From: Mesorhizobium sp. B2-4-15
Lineage (GTDB): Bacteria > Pseudomonadota > Alphaproteobacteria > Rhizobiales > Rhizobiaceae
Length of the DNA stretch: 56,791 bases
Direction of reading: 5' to 3'
Assembly: GCF_006658505.1 (NCBI RefSeq)
Contig: NZ_VFUZ01000033.1
Location: 1-56,791, forward strand
A program made the translations under genes and the position numbers. Position 1 is the first letter of the stretch, and each line of letters starts with the position of its first letter. Of the stretch, positions 36,634 through 45,358 are shown one piece after another. The notes beneath the pieces are model-generated. The model was not told where the DNA came from. It was given only the letters and a program-made list of their open reading frames with translations, and made no database searches.

Positions 36634-37519
36634 GGGTCTCCTTCAGCTCCGAGTAGAGATAGGGCACAATGATGGCGGCGACTGTCATCAGCATCATCAT
36701 TGCGCTGGCCGCCCCCACCCCCATCTGGTCGCGCCGAAATGTGGCTGCGTACATGAATGTCGAGGGCATTTCGGTGGCCGAGCCAGGCCCCGTATTGGTC
36801 AATGCGAGGATGAGGTCGAAGCTTTTGATTGCCACATAGCTGAGCAGTACGATCACGCTCAGGAACGCCGGCCGCAACATCGGGACGATGATGGTACGGT
36901 ATATCAGGGGCAGGCCCGCGCCCTCGATCTGCGCCGCCTTGATGACCGAATTGTCGATACCGCGCAAACCGGCCAGAAAGATCGCCATCGCGAAGCCGGT
37001 CGATTGCCATACAGCGGCAATCACCACGCAGTAGATCGCGAAGCGGGGTTGGGAAATCCAGTCAAAAACAAAACTGGTCCAACCCGCGTCGTTCACCACT
37101 TTCTGGACACCCAGCGCTGGGTTGAGGATCCACTTCCAGGCAGTGCCCGTGACGATGAAGGACAACGCCATCGGATAGAGGAAAATCGCCCGCAAGGCGC
37201 CCTCGGCCCGAATGCGTTGATCCAGCAGGATCGCCATCAACAAGCCGAGCCCGGTGGTCAGGCCCAGGAACAGCGATGAGAATATGAACAGATTGGCCAC
37301 CGCCGTGTGCCAGCGCGGCGTCGACCACAGACGAACATATTGCTCTAGTCCGACGAAGTCGTATCTCGGCACGATGTTCGAAGAAGACAGCGAAATCCAG
37401 CCTGTCCAGGCGATGAAGAGGTACACCGCGACCAGGACAACCAGCAGGCTGGGGGTCAAAACCAGCCGTGGCAGCCAGTTGGCCAAACGGTCAGAAAATC
37501 GGATAGATCTTTTCATCAC
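36620..37519 (-). CDS. sugar ABC transporter inner-membrane permease (MalF/UgpA type), system B
   Basis: This 299-residue membrane subunit has the ATPase-coupling loop DNSVIKAAQIEGAGLPLIYRT. It is paralogous to the protein at 8041 (shared SFIVTGTAWKWILNP). It begins 87 bp after the binding-protein gene, with a strong stem-loop in the gap (37563-37592). It forms the sugar channel together with the MalG-type subunit. Confidence 0.96.
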   Translation of the reverse strand: MMKRSIRFSDRLANWLPRLVLTPSLLVVLVAVYLFIAWTGWISLSSSNIVPRYDFVGLEQYVRLWSTPRWHTAVANLFIFSSLFLGLTTGLGLLMAILLDQRIRAEGALRAIFLYPMALSFIVTGTAWKWILNPALGVQKVVNDAGWTSFVFDWISQPRFAIYCVVIAAVWQSTGFAMAIFLAGLRGIDNSVIKAAQIEGAGLPLIYRTIIVPMLRPAFLSVIVLLSYVAIKSFDLILALTNTGPGSATEMPSTFMYAATFRRDQMGVGAASAMMMLMTVAAIIVPYLYSELKETRDGC

Positions 37520-37562
37520 GTTGTCCCGCGTTTTTGACCATCCTGGCCGAACGAGAAGGTGG

Positions 37563-37592
37563 GCCGCCGGGACGCTCCATTGTCCCGGCGGC
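37563..37592 (-). other. perfect 11-bp stem-loop after the binding-protein gene, system B
   Basis: GCCGCCGGGAC (37563-37573) and GTCCCGGCGGC (37582-37592) are perfect complements around an 8-base loop. On the coding strand it begins 14 bp after the binding-protein stop and is not followed by a U-run before the permease start. Such structures in importer operons are known to protect upstream mRNA and give more binding protein than permease. The counterpart in system A is at 8998-9050. Confidence 0.75.
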
Positions 37593-37606
37593 TTGGCACG
37601 CGCGCC

Positions 37607-38860
37607 TCAGCGGGCGTTGTTGATGCCGTCAACCAGGGCTTTTGCAGCGTCTTGTGAAGTCATGTCGCTGACGAAGAACTTGCCGACCACGTCGAGAAAG
37701 ACGCCAGAGAACCGCGGCTCCACGGCGAAACCGTCAGTGACGGAACCCCACATGGCATTGTTCTTGATGGCCTCCGCCCGATCCGCGAAGCTGCGCTTGG
37801 CGCAGTCGTCAAATGCATCCATCGAAACGTCCGTGCGCGCCGGAATCGACCCCTTGATCAAGTTGAAGTTCTTCTCGACTTCAGGGTCCATCATAGCTTC
37901 CGCGACCGCGTCCTGCCCTGAATTGATTTTGGGATTGTTGATCTTGAAACCACCGAAGGTATCGAACACGAATTTATAGTTAGGGGTGGCTGTCGGCGTC
38001 GGGAAGCAGAGGAAATCGATGCCGGGCTTCATTCCCTTGGCAAGGAATTCGCCCTTCGCCCAATCGCCCATGATCTGCATGCCAGCCTGGCCATTCGCGA
38101 CCATGGCACTTGCCGCTGCCCAATCGCGGCCGGTGTAACCGGCGTCGTGCAGTCCGCGCACCTTGCCCAGGAGATCGAACGCCTTGACCATCTCCGGGCC
38201 GGAAAGCGCCTCGTCATCAAGATCGATGATTGCCTTCTTGTAGAAATCCGGGCCGTTGACGTCGGTGACGATCGATTCAAAGAGTTCCTCGATCTGCCAG
38301 CCCTCGTCGCTCATGGCGATCGGGGTGACCCCGATTGCCTTCAGCTTGTCGCCATCGGCAATCAGCTCTTCCCAGCTTTTGGGGGGTGTGATGCCGGCTT
38401 TGTCGAACACCGCCTTGTTCGCCCAGACCCAGTTCTGCCGATGCATGTTGATCGGGGTCGCGAAGAAGTCGTCGCCCTGTTTCAGGAACTGTAACATCAC
38501 CGGCGGCAGGTCCGCCTGCCATCCATTCTTGTTGTACAGATCATTCAGCGAACGCAGCGCACCCTCTTTTGCCCAACCGAGCCCTTCAAAGCCCAGAAAC
38601 TGCATAACGGCGGGCGGGTTGCCGGCGGCCACCCGGGTGCGCAGTGCCTGTTGAGCATTTGCGCCGTTGGCACCACCAACCGCGCTGTCCTGCCACACGA
38701 AGCCCATGGTCGCGAGTTTGTCGGTGAGGACCTTCAGCGCGCCGACTTCACTTGCCGACGTCCATACGTGCAGGCCTTCGATCGTCGTTTGAGCCATGGC
38801 CTGGCCGGCGAAAGTCAGTGCCAGAGCTGTGGCCAACAAGATGTTCTTAGGTCTATTCAT
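37607..38860 (-). CDS. extracytoplasmic sugar-binding protein, glucose/mannose type, system B
   Basis: This 417-residue protein has a signal peptide (MNRPKNILLATALALTFAGQ, cleavage near AMA-QTT). It is a family-1 solute-binding protein; INMHRQNWVWANKAVFDKAG, IMGDWAKGEF and KGSIPARTDVSMDAFDDC mark it as an aldose-type binder and a paralogue of the protein at 9113. GGGG lies before the ATG as ribosome site. It is preceded by the HisD-family gene at 65 bp, so transport and catabolic genes appear to form one operon. Confidence 0.96.
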   Translation of the reverse strand: MNRPKNILLATALALTFAGQAMAQTTIEGLHVWTSASEVGALKVLTDKLATMGFVWQDSAVGGANGANAQQALRTRVAAGNPPAVMQFLGFEGLGWAKEGALRSLNDLYNKNGWQADLPPVMLQFLKQGDDFFATPINMHRQNWVWANKAVFDKAGITPPKSWEELIADGDKLKAIGVTPIAMSDEGWQIEELFESIVTDVNGPDFYKKAIIDLDDEALSGPEMVKAFDLLGKVRGLHDAGYTGRDWAAASAMVANGQAGMQIMGDWAKGEFLAKGMKPGIDFLCFPTPTATPNYKFVFDTFGGFKINNPKINSGQDAVAEAMMDPEVEKNFNLIKGSIPARTDVSMDAFDDCAKRSFADRAEAIKNNAMWGSVTDGFAVEPRFSGVFLDVVGKFFVSDMTSQDAAKALVDGINNAR

Positions 38861-38925
38861 GGTTGTTCCCCATTGTTGAAGTTGAAATGCCCGGTCGCAT
38901 TTTCGCTGTTATCGGGCGGGCGAAG

Positions 38926-40254
38926 TCAGATGGGATCGACCGGCCAGACGGGATCAACCGGCATGGCGTAGCCGACATTTCTTTTCCCGTAGCGGCGGAC
39001 GCGGATGTTGGCCTGTTCAGCGTGCCCAACGAAGCCTTCCATGAGGGAGAGCCGCGAGCCGTATTGGCCGATCAGGGCAGAAGCCTCGTCCGTTTCTATG
39101 CGCTGGTAGGTGCAGGTCTTGAGGAACTTGCCGACCCAGAGCCCACCGGTGTAACGCGCGGCCTTGTTGGTCGGCAGTGTATGGTTGGTGCCTATGACCT
39201 TGTCGCCGAACGAGACGTTTGTTCGAGCGCCCAGGAACAACGCGCCATAGTTCTTCATGTTGTTGAGGAAATAATCCGTATCGCGGGTCAACACCTGGAC
39301 ATGCTCGGAAGCGATGCGGTCGCTTTCCGCCAGCATTTCGTCGATCGTGTCGCACAGAATGATCTCACCGAAATCGTTCCATGCCTTGCCGGCGACCGCG
39401 GCCGTCGGAAGGATTTCCAAAAGCCGTTCGATTTCGGCCAGCGTGCTCGTCGCCAGCTTTGCCGAAGTGGTGACGAGCACCGCCGGCGAATTCACACCAT
39501 GCTCGGCCTGGCCGAGCAAGTCGGTGGCAACCAACTCGCCGTCGACGGTCTCGTCAGCAATGATCAGTGTCTCCGTTGGACCGGCGAAGAGATCAATTCC
39601 AACCTTGCCGAACAACAGGCGCTTGGCTTCGGCGACATAAGCGTTGCCCGGCCCCGCCACCATGTCGACTGGAGCTATCGTCTCGGTTCCATAGGCCATC
39701 GCCGCGATCGCCTGGACCCCGCCAAGGCAGTAAATCTCGTCAGCGCCCGCCAGGGCCTGGGCGGCCACGATCTTCCGCGCGATCCTGCCCTGGAAAGGCG
39801 GTGCGCAGGTGATAACGCGCTCGCATCCAGCCACCCGCGCGGTGAGTACCGTCATGTGCGCTGACGCCAGCAGCGGGTATTTGCCGCCCGGCACGTAGCA
39901 GCCGACGTTCTGAATCGGCAAATGGCGATGGCCCAGGACAACGCCTGGCAGGGTCTCGACTTCGAGATCGAGCAATGTCGCCTTCTGGGCTTCCGCGAAA
40001 TTGCGGATCTGGTCCTGGGCGAAATCGAGGTCTTCGCGTTCAAGCTTCGTCAGCGAATTGACGCAGCCGTCGATCTCGTTCTTCGTCAGAAGGTAGGAGT
40101 CTCGATCGAAGCCGTCGAAACGCATCGAAAGTTCACGTACCGCCTTGTCGCCTCCCTGCTCCACCTGAGCCAGCAGCGACTGGACCGCCTTGGTCACGGC
40201 AGCGTCGTCGCCATTGCCAACGTTGCCTCGCGCGGACTTGATGGTTCGTATCAT
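38926..40254 (-). CDS. HisD-family dehydrogenase, probably catabolic (HpsN-like), not histidine biosynthesis
   Basis: This 442-residue member of the histidinol dehydrogenase family would oxidise a primary alcohol to the acid in two NAD-linked steps. The Zn ligands are conserved (Q249 and H252 in LGQAEHG, D351, H411 in GHAEQ), as are the catalytic pair E317-H318 in SEHVQ. The stretch GTNHTLPTNKAARYTGG and WVGKFLKT is typical of catabolic paralogues such as sulfopropanediol dehydrogenase HpsN. No histidine genes are adjacent; neighbours are a ThDP enzyme and a sugar transporter, so the substrate is more likely a sugar alcohol or a related diol. Confidence 0.88.
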   Translation of the reverse strand: MIRTIKSARGNVGNGDDAAVTKAVQSLLAQVEQGGDKAVRELSMRFDGFDRDSYLLTKNEIDGCVNSLTKLEREDLDFAQDQIRNFAEAQKATLLDLEVETLPGVVLGHRHLPIQNVGCYVPGGKYPLLASAHMTVLTARVAGCERVITCAPPFQGRIARKIVAAQALAGADEIYCLGGVQAIAAMAYGTETIAPVDMVAGPGNAYVAEAKRLLFGKVGIDLFAGPTETLIIADETVDGELVATDLLGQAEHGVNSPAVLVTTSAKLATSTLAEIERLLEILPTAAVAGKAWNDFGEIILCDTIDEMLAESDRIASEHVQVLTRDTDYFLNNMKNYGALFLGARTNVSFGDKVIGTNHTLPTNKAARYTGGLWVGKFLKTCTYQRIETDEASALIGQYGSRLSLMEGFVGHAEQANIRVRRYGKRNVGYAMPVDPVWPVDPI

Positions 40255-40347
40255 GATAATAACTCTTCATTTGCAGGACTGACGCCCCGCATGGCCTGGT
40301 GGAGATCGACTGAATGGATCGGCGAGCAGGAGGCTCGCCTTGCGCCA

Positions 40348-42150
40348 CTAAAGGTGCTGTTCGAGCGCCCGCTTCTCGGCGTAAGCCGCCTGTTCCTTTT
40401 CGTAGTAGGCCGGCGACGGGAAATCCCACCAGCCGGTGGCGAAAGGGCCGGCCGCATCACGCGAGGTTATGACCTCGACCAGCGCGGGACCGCCACAATC
40501 AAGCGCGGCCTTGAGCGATTTCTCCAGATCCGCGTCGGAGGTGACCTTCCAGCTCTCCACGCCAAAATTCTTGGCGACTGCTGCGATATCGGCGCTGTAG
40601 GGCTCGCCATTGCCTTTGTGATGGTTGAACTCGGAGGCGATGTGACGACCCATGAACTTGCGCTGCCCGCCACGGATCGACATGTAACCCTGGTTGTTCT
40701 GGACTAGGAACACGACCGGAATGTTGTTCATCACCGCCGTGCCAAGTTCGGGCAGCGACATCATGAAGTCGCCGTCGCCCGTGATCGAGACGACCTGACG
40801 GTCAGGCATCGCCAGCTTCGCGCCCATGGCGGCAGGTACAGCCCAGCCCATCGGCGAGAATGACCCGGATGTAAGATGCGTCCGCGGCTGGTAGACGGGA
40901 AAAGTCTGCTTGACAGCGCCCTGTGTATTGCCAGACCCGACGACGACAATGCCGTCGCGGTTCATCACCTTGCGCAGTGCCCCAAGCGGCCGTTGCGACG
41001 TGAACGGTGTTTCGCGGCTGTCCCGGCGCGGGGCGAGCATGGTTTCCCAGTCCGCTTTTGCTTTCTGAACATCGGCGAGGAATTTCTCCCGTCGCGCGAT
41101 CGCCTTCCTGGAATCGGCGTCCGAGATCATCGCCAGCATGGCTTCCAGCGTCGCCTTGGCATCGGCGACGATGCCGACTTCGGTTGGATAATTCTTGCCG
41201 ATCTCATGATGGTCGAGATCGATGTGAATGAGCTTGCCGGGCGGGATCGAGAAGCTGACGCCCTTGGCATAGGAGGAGGCGGACCAGTCGGTAAAGCGGC
41301 ACCCGACCGACATCACCACGTCGGCGGATGCGGTGATGTTATTGCCGCAAGTGGTGCCTGTCTGCCCGACGGCGCCAATAAAGAGCGCGTGGTCTTCCGA
41401 AATGGCCCCTTTGCCGTTCCAGGTGATGGAAACGGCGGCGCCCAGTTTCTCGGCCAGCCGGGTCAACTCGCTCGACGTATTCGCTGAGATCGCGCCGCCA
41501 CCGGCGACGATTACCGGCCGATCGGCCGAAAGCAGGAGCTTCAAGGCCTGCTCTACCGCCCGCGGATCGGGGTAGGAGACGCCGCGCGCCATCCGCAGGT
41601 CGAGAGGATGTATCTCGACATCGGCGGCCTCCACTTGAATATCCATCGGAACCTCGACGTGCACCGGTCCGGGACGGCCGCTGAGCATCGTGTTGAACGC
41701 GCGGTGCATGATGAAAGGCAGTTCATCGACGCGGCCGGCCTTGTATGAGCGCTTGGTGACCTGTTCGGTGATGCGCGGGAAGGCGTTCTCGTTCTGTCGT
41801 TCGATCTCCTGCATTACGCCATGCCCCTTCATGTGCGTCGCGGGGCCGCCAGAGACGTAGAAGGCCGGAATCGAGTCGGCGTAACAGGTTGCGAGGCCGA
41901 TGATCGTGTTGGTTGCGCCAGGGCCGATCGAGGTCGAGCAGGCCATTGGCCGACCGCTGGCCCGGAAGAAGCCGTCGGCCATGTGCACAGCGCTCTGCTC
42001 GTGCATCACCTGGATGAACGGCAGGTTCGAACCTTCTTCAAGGAAGGCGTCGAAAAGGGACCAGATACCGTGGCCGGGCACGCCTGCCACATACTCAATA
42101 CCATATTGCTTGAGTGCCCTCGCGACGACTTGTCCGCCTGTCAGGTTCAT
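40348..42150 (-). CDS. thiamine diphosphate-dependent enzyme of the acetolactate-synthase family
   Basis: This 600-residue ThDP enzyme has three domains: N-terminal PYR domain with the activating Glu in VMHEQSAVHMADG, a central domain (VIVAGGGA), and a C-terminal PP domain with the GDG...NN motif (SITGDGDFMM to VQNNQGY). The family includes acetolactate synthase, glyoxylate carboligase, sulfoacetaldehyde acetyltransferase and 2-oxoacid decarboxylases, and motifs alone do not separate them. There is no small regulatory subunit gene nearby, arguing against a biosynthetic synthase. It is first in a long leftward operon ending at 31492. Confidence 0.9.
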   Translation of the reverse strand: MNLTGGQVVARALKQYGIEYVAGVPGHGIWSLFDAFLEEGSNLPFIQVMHEQSAVHMADGFFRASGRPMACSTSIGPGATNTIIGLATCYADSIPAFYVSGGPATHMKGHGVMQEIERQNENAFPRITEQVTKRSYKAGRVDELPFIMHRAFNTMLSGRPGPVHVEVPMDIQVEAADVEIHPLDLRMARGVSYPDPRAVEQALKLLLSADRPVIVAGGGAISANTSSELTRLAEKLGAAVSITWNGKGAISEDHALFIGAVGQTGTTCGNNITASADVVMSVGCRFTDWSASSYAKGVSFSIPPGKLIHIDLDHHEIGKNYPTEVGIVADAKATLEAMLAMISDADSRKAIARREKFLADVQKAKADWETMLAPRRDSRETPFTSQRPLGALRKVMNRDGIVVVGSGNTQGAVKQTFPVYQPRTHLTSGSFSPMGWAVPAAMGAKLAMPDRQVVSITGDGDFMMSLPELGTAVMNNIPVVFLVQNNQGYMSIRGGQRKFMGRHIASEFNHHKGNGEPYSADIAAVAKNFGVESWKVTSDADLEKSLKAALDCGGPALVEVITSRDAAGPFATGWWDFPSPAYYEKEQAAYAEKRALEQHL

Positions 42151-42180
42151 CTGTTCGACCCTCTAACTGTGATTTTATGA

Positions 42181-42202
42181 CGTGAGCAACCTGTTGCTCA
42201 CG
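42181..42202. promoter_or_regulatory. perfect 22-bp palindrome, probable operator of the block B operon
   Basis: CGTGAGCAAC, CT, GTTGCTCACG: both 10-base arms are perfectly complementary. It ends the leader 31-52 bp upstream of the ThDP gene start, a usual place for a repressor site. The surrounding gene-free stretch 42151-42591 also has TGACGC-N7-GCGTCA (42480-42498) and TGACGCAA in both directions (42288-42295, 42575-42582). The regulator may be the XRE-type protein at 43348. Confidence 0.6.
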
Positions 42203-42591
42203 GAGAGATGGCAACAGCCAGCCCTCGTTATGCCTTCAGTAAGCAGGCAGTCGATGGCATGTGGCAAGTGCGCAGCACACGTTTCGCTGACGCAAGATGA
42301 AGCAGAGATCGAGAAAAAGTGCGTCGTCTCGTTTCCGGTCGGCCTAACCCTGCCTGGCCAATATCTGGAAACCCACCCCGAGACCGGACCGATCGCCGCC
42401 CCAGACCCGTCCCCGCCAATGTGACGCGCTGCCCCTGTCAGAACGGGCTGCGAGAGCAGGATAAAGATTCGACGCTATATGACGCACAAAAGGCGTCAAT
42501 TCGCGACCAAATTCATCATGCCGCGCACTATCGCCAGCCGTGTCCCTGTGGCTTGTTGGCATTCAATGAATTTCTTGCGTCAGGCAGAGCT

Positions 42592-43281
42592 ATGACAAAC
42601 CGCACGAGAGACCTGTCTTTTGCCGACGATTTCATTTTCGCCAAGCTTATCGAAGACGTCGTCGACTATGACGTCGAGGACGCCGTCGTGATCAACATCG
42701 GACCCTCGCCGATGCTCACGGGCGACAAGCATCCGGCCGTTGTCCCCGCCTGGAAATCCACCTGGCTCAAGGGAGGCCGGATAAAGTCGGCCGGGCGTGC
42801 CGCCATCGTCAAGGTCACCAATCCCGTCAACCTTGGCGGCTGCATGTTCCGCGGATGGGAGTGGCTCGGCAATCGCATCAAGAGTTTTCCGCGCGACACG
42901 CCACTTTTTATTTCATCCCAGGACGAAATCGGCACTTTGACGACCGACCCTTACGTCTTCACCAACGAACGCAGCACGCCGTTAGCGCCACAGACATTTA
43001 CGCTGAAACTCAATCTGTGGTGGGCGCCGGGAGATACGGATTGCTTCATCCACAACGACCATCGGTTCCTGGAAACCCACACCCAGATCCATGGCAGGGG
43101 ACGCATGCAGAAATTCGAGCATCGTGACGCGTCGACCATCTACGAGGACGTGCTCATGCCGATCGGCTACTCGCATGACCCCTTCTGCCGTGTAACCCAG
43201 AAGAATGAATGGACCTACCCCTGGCACCGCTATTACGCCGACACCGACTCGGTCTGGCTTGCCATCGAACTCCACCCCTGA
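42592..43281 (+). CDS. unknown protein, possible cupin-like fold
   Basis: I do not recognise this 229-residue protein. The start at 42592 (MTNRTRDLSFADDF) is the first ATG after which the sequence looks like protein; the frame itself is open from 42319. The N-terminal part has TGDKHPAVVPAWKSTWLKGGR and a Gly-rich turn; the C-terminal half has several His in strands (CFIHNDHRFLETHTQIHG, MQKFEHRD, YSHDPF, YPWHRYYAD), which could be a metal-binding beta-barrel. No signal peptide. It faces away from the ThDP operon across a shared control region, so it is probably part of the same pathway. Confidence 0.75.
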   Translation: MTNRTRDLSFADDFIFAKLIEDVVDYDVEDAVVINIGPSPMLTGDKHPAVVPAWKSTWLKGGRIKSAGRAAIVKVTNPVNLGGCMFRGWEWLGNRIKSFPRDTPLFISSQDEIGTLTTDPYVFTNERSTPLAPQTFTLKLNLWWAPGDTDCFIHNDHRFLETHTQIHGRGRMQKFEHRDASTIYEDVLMPIGYSHDPFCRVTQKNEWTYPWHRYYADTDSVWLAIELHP

Positions 43282-43347
43282 GTGGCCTTCAGGAGCGTCT
43301 GTCACCTTCACATGCCGGACCCAGAAAGCGGGTGCCTTCCAAGATTC

Positions 43348-44169
43348 TCACATCTGGATCATGTCCGATCCATCCCCCAGATACTGCAGGGCCTCGCGGG
43401 GAATTGCCGGATCAGTGCGATCCATGACCGTCAACTCCTGGAGGTGCTGCCGGCGCAGCAGGCCGGGTCCACGGTAATGCAGGGCCACTTTGGTCGAATA
43501 GGGCTGGCGGAATACATTCGCGGCGATGCCGCTGGAAATCCCGAACATGAACCGTTTGGCGTTACGCTTTACCTGCGCATAGACACCGAATGTGAGCTCA
43601 TTGCACTGAATACCCTCGAAATCCGCGGTGAAGAGCCGGTCGGCAAGAGGAAAACAGAAGCCATAATATTTGAATATGTATTCAATTTTTCGCGGATTAT
43701 CGAAACTGGGAAAACGCTCAACGTAGTAATGCTGTAAAAATTCTCGATTCCGATAGATGCAGAATGCAGATTTAAGAACAAATCCCTTATAGATTGAGGA
43801 GAATTGATAGCGGTCATAGATGCCAGCTATTTCATTATCCTGCGAATTGTTCTCGACAATCATGTTGGAAATGAAGCGCGAAAACTCGGGCAATTGCCGC
43901 GCGGTCGCCATCGCATGAAAGAAATTACCGTCCACCAGCGTCCGAAATTCATCGGCATCGGAAAAAAGGATCGGTACGCTTAACCCAAAATAATTGGCGA
44001 TTATGCGTAGATTAGAGGCTGAGGGAACATGAGCGCCGGAGAGATATTTGTTGAACTGCTGACGATTGACGTTGATCTTGCGGCAGACCGCGGCCACCGA
44101 ACCGTGCTGATCGCACAGTGTCCTGAGATTCGCCGCCAGTGCGCCAGTGTCTTCGCCCACGAAGTTCAC
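43348..44169 (-). CDS. XRE-type helix-turn-helix regulator
   Basis: This 273-residue protein has an N-terminal HTH of the Cro/CI type (about 10-65: GSVAAVCRKINVNRQQFNKY, LSGAHVPSASNLRIIANYFG). The remaining 200 residues are a probable ligand domain I do not recognise, with aromatic-rich strands (YYVERFPSF, YIFKYYGFCF). The middle of the gene is AT-rich compared with its neighbours (for example 43650-43800), a possible sign of separate origin. It lies between two rightward genes and is the best candidate to bind the palindrome at 42181 or the TGACGCAA motifs at 42288-42582 and 44188. Confidence 0.85.
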   Translation of the reverse strand: MNFVGEDTGALAANLRTLCDQHGSVAAVCRKINVNRQQFNKYLSGAHVPSASNLRIIANYFGLSVPILFSDADEFRTLVDGNFFHAMATARQLPEFSRFISNMIVENNSQDNEIAGIYDRYQFSSIYKGFVLKSAFCIYRNREFLQHYYVERFPSFDNPRKIEYIFKYYGFCFPLADRLFTADFEGIQCNELTFGVYAQVKRNAKRFMFGISSGIAANVFRQPYSTKVALHYRGPGLLRRQHLQELTVMDRTDPAIPREALQYLGDGSDMIQM

Positions 44170-44306
44170 GACAGGAAGTCTCCCAGATGACGCAACCTGG
44201 CGCTAAGGTTACGCCAAAGTGAGAAGGACTTCAACGATATGCGAAATTGATGTCGACAGAGTCGGACACCATAGTCCGGACGGTCAACGCGCGGAGGAGT
44301 GTTCCA

Positions 44307-45302
44307 GTGCCAGCAAGTGCCAAGGCCGGTTGGTCGTTCGTGGGGGCAGGCACCATTGCCACTGAGCTCATGGTTGAGGCTATCCGGGCCATAGGCCATT
44401 CGCCTCTGTGGGTGGTCAGCCAAAACAAGATCGATGCCGCCAATTTTGCGCAAGATCTTGGCATCCCGCACTCGACGACCGACGTTGATCGCGCGCTGCA
44501 GGATCCATCTGTCGGGTTCGCCTATATCAGCGCCCGGCTAAAACGCCGACCGCACTACATTTCCGCCGCCGCGGGCGCACGCAAGCACATTTTGTGCGAC
44601 GGGCCGATTTCCGACAACAGCAGATCGGCGAAAACTCTGGTGACGCTTTGCAATCAGGCCGGGGCGTCGCTGGCGGTGAACCAACCGTTGAGGGCATCGA
44701 CAATACACCAGACCATGCGGCGACTGATCTCCGATGGCGACATTGGAACGGTTCGGTCGATTGTCTTGCTGCGCGGAGGTCCCTATCATGGCCCGCTCAC
44801 CCGCAGAGCTCGAGATGCCGACGAAGGTGGTGGAATCTATCTCGACGTGTCGGTCGAAGACATCGATCTGGCGCGTTTCCTGACCGCAGCCGAGCCGCTT
44901 GAGGTGACCGCAACAAGCGCGCCGTTTGATGCGGCTCCAAGCCAGCTGGCTTACACGGTCAGACTAAGCAACGGGTGCCTCTTTCAGGCCTATGAGAGCT
45001 TCAGTACCGCCGACATCGAGAGCATGGTGATGGTTGCAGGCGACAGGGGAGCCTTGATTGCTCAGGGTACGATGAACGGGCGTGCGTCGGGAACGCTGCT
45101 TCGGAGAACGGACGGCAAGAGTGAACTCGTTCCCGTCCGGGAACACGACTTCCAGGTGTCGACGGTTAAGGACTTCGTGAACACGCGTAGCCGGGAAGCA
45201 TCCTGGCTTTCGGGGGGCTCTGACAGCGTGACTGCCTTGCTGGTGGTTGAGGCAATGATGATTTCAGCCAAAAGGCGGCGAGCGGTCCCCATCAATGGCT
45301 GA
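44307..45302 (+). CDS. Gfo/Idh/MocA family protein, paralogue 3, catalytic lysine missing
   Basis: This 331-residue protein is related to those at 10859 and 26949. I prefer the GTG at 44307 because GGAGGAG lies seven bases upstream and the length then matches the paralogues; an ATG at 44250 would add 19 residues. The Rossmann motif is present as FVGAGTIATEL. The family motif C-E-K-P, which supplies the catalytic lysine, reads HILCDGPIS, so Lys is Gly. The loop NHHLRNM of the paralogues is NQPLRAS. It may be inactive as a dehydrogenase or act by another mechanism. It is followed by the TIM-barrel gene. Confidence 0.85.
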   Translation: MPASAKAGWSFVGAGTIATELMVEAIRAIGHSPLWVVSQNKIDAANFAQDLGIPHSTTDVDRALQDPSVGFAYISARLKRRPHYISAAAGARKHILCDGPISDNSRSAKTLVTLCNQAGASLAVNQPLRASTIHQTMRRLISDGDIGTVRSIVLLRGGPYHGPLTRRARDADEGGGIYLDVSVEDIDLARFLTAAEPLEVTATSAPFDAAPSQLAYTVRLSNGCLFQAYESFSTADIESMVMVAGDRGALIAQGTMNGRASGTLLRRTDGKSELVPVREHDFQVSTVKDFVNTRSREASWLSGGSDSVTALLVVEAMMISAKRRRAVPING

Positions 45303-45358
45303 TGCTTTTTCCGAACACCTTGTTTCAGGCTCCAAGATTAAGGACGCGGCGGAACTCC

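Noticed and set aside
38926..40254. Label as histidine-biosynthetic hisD
   Set aside because: The residues fit the family, but the operon is catabolic and the segment WVGKFLKT points to the HpsN-like branch; no other histidine genes are nearby.
40348..42150. Label as acetolactate synthase or as IolD
   Set aside because: No small subunit gene is present, and there are no other myo-inositol genes with clear IolD context; family motifs do not decide the reaction.
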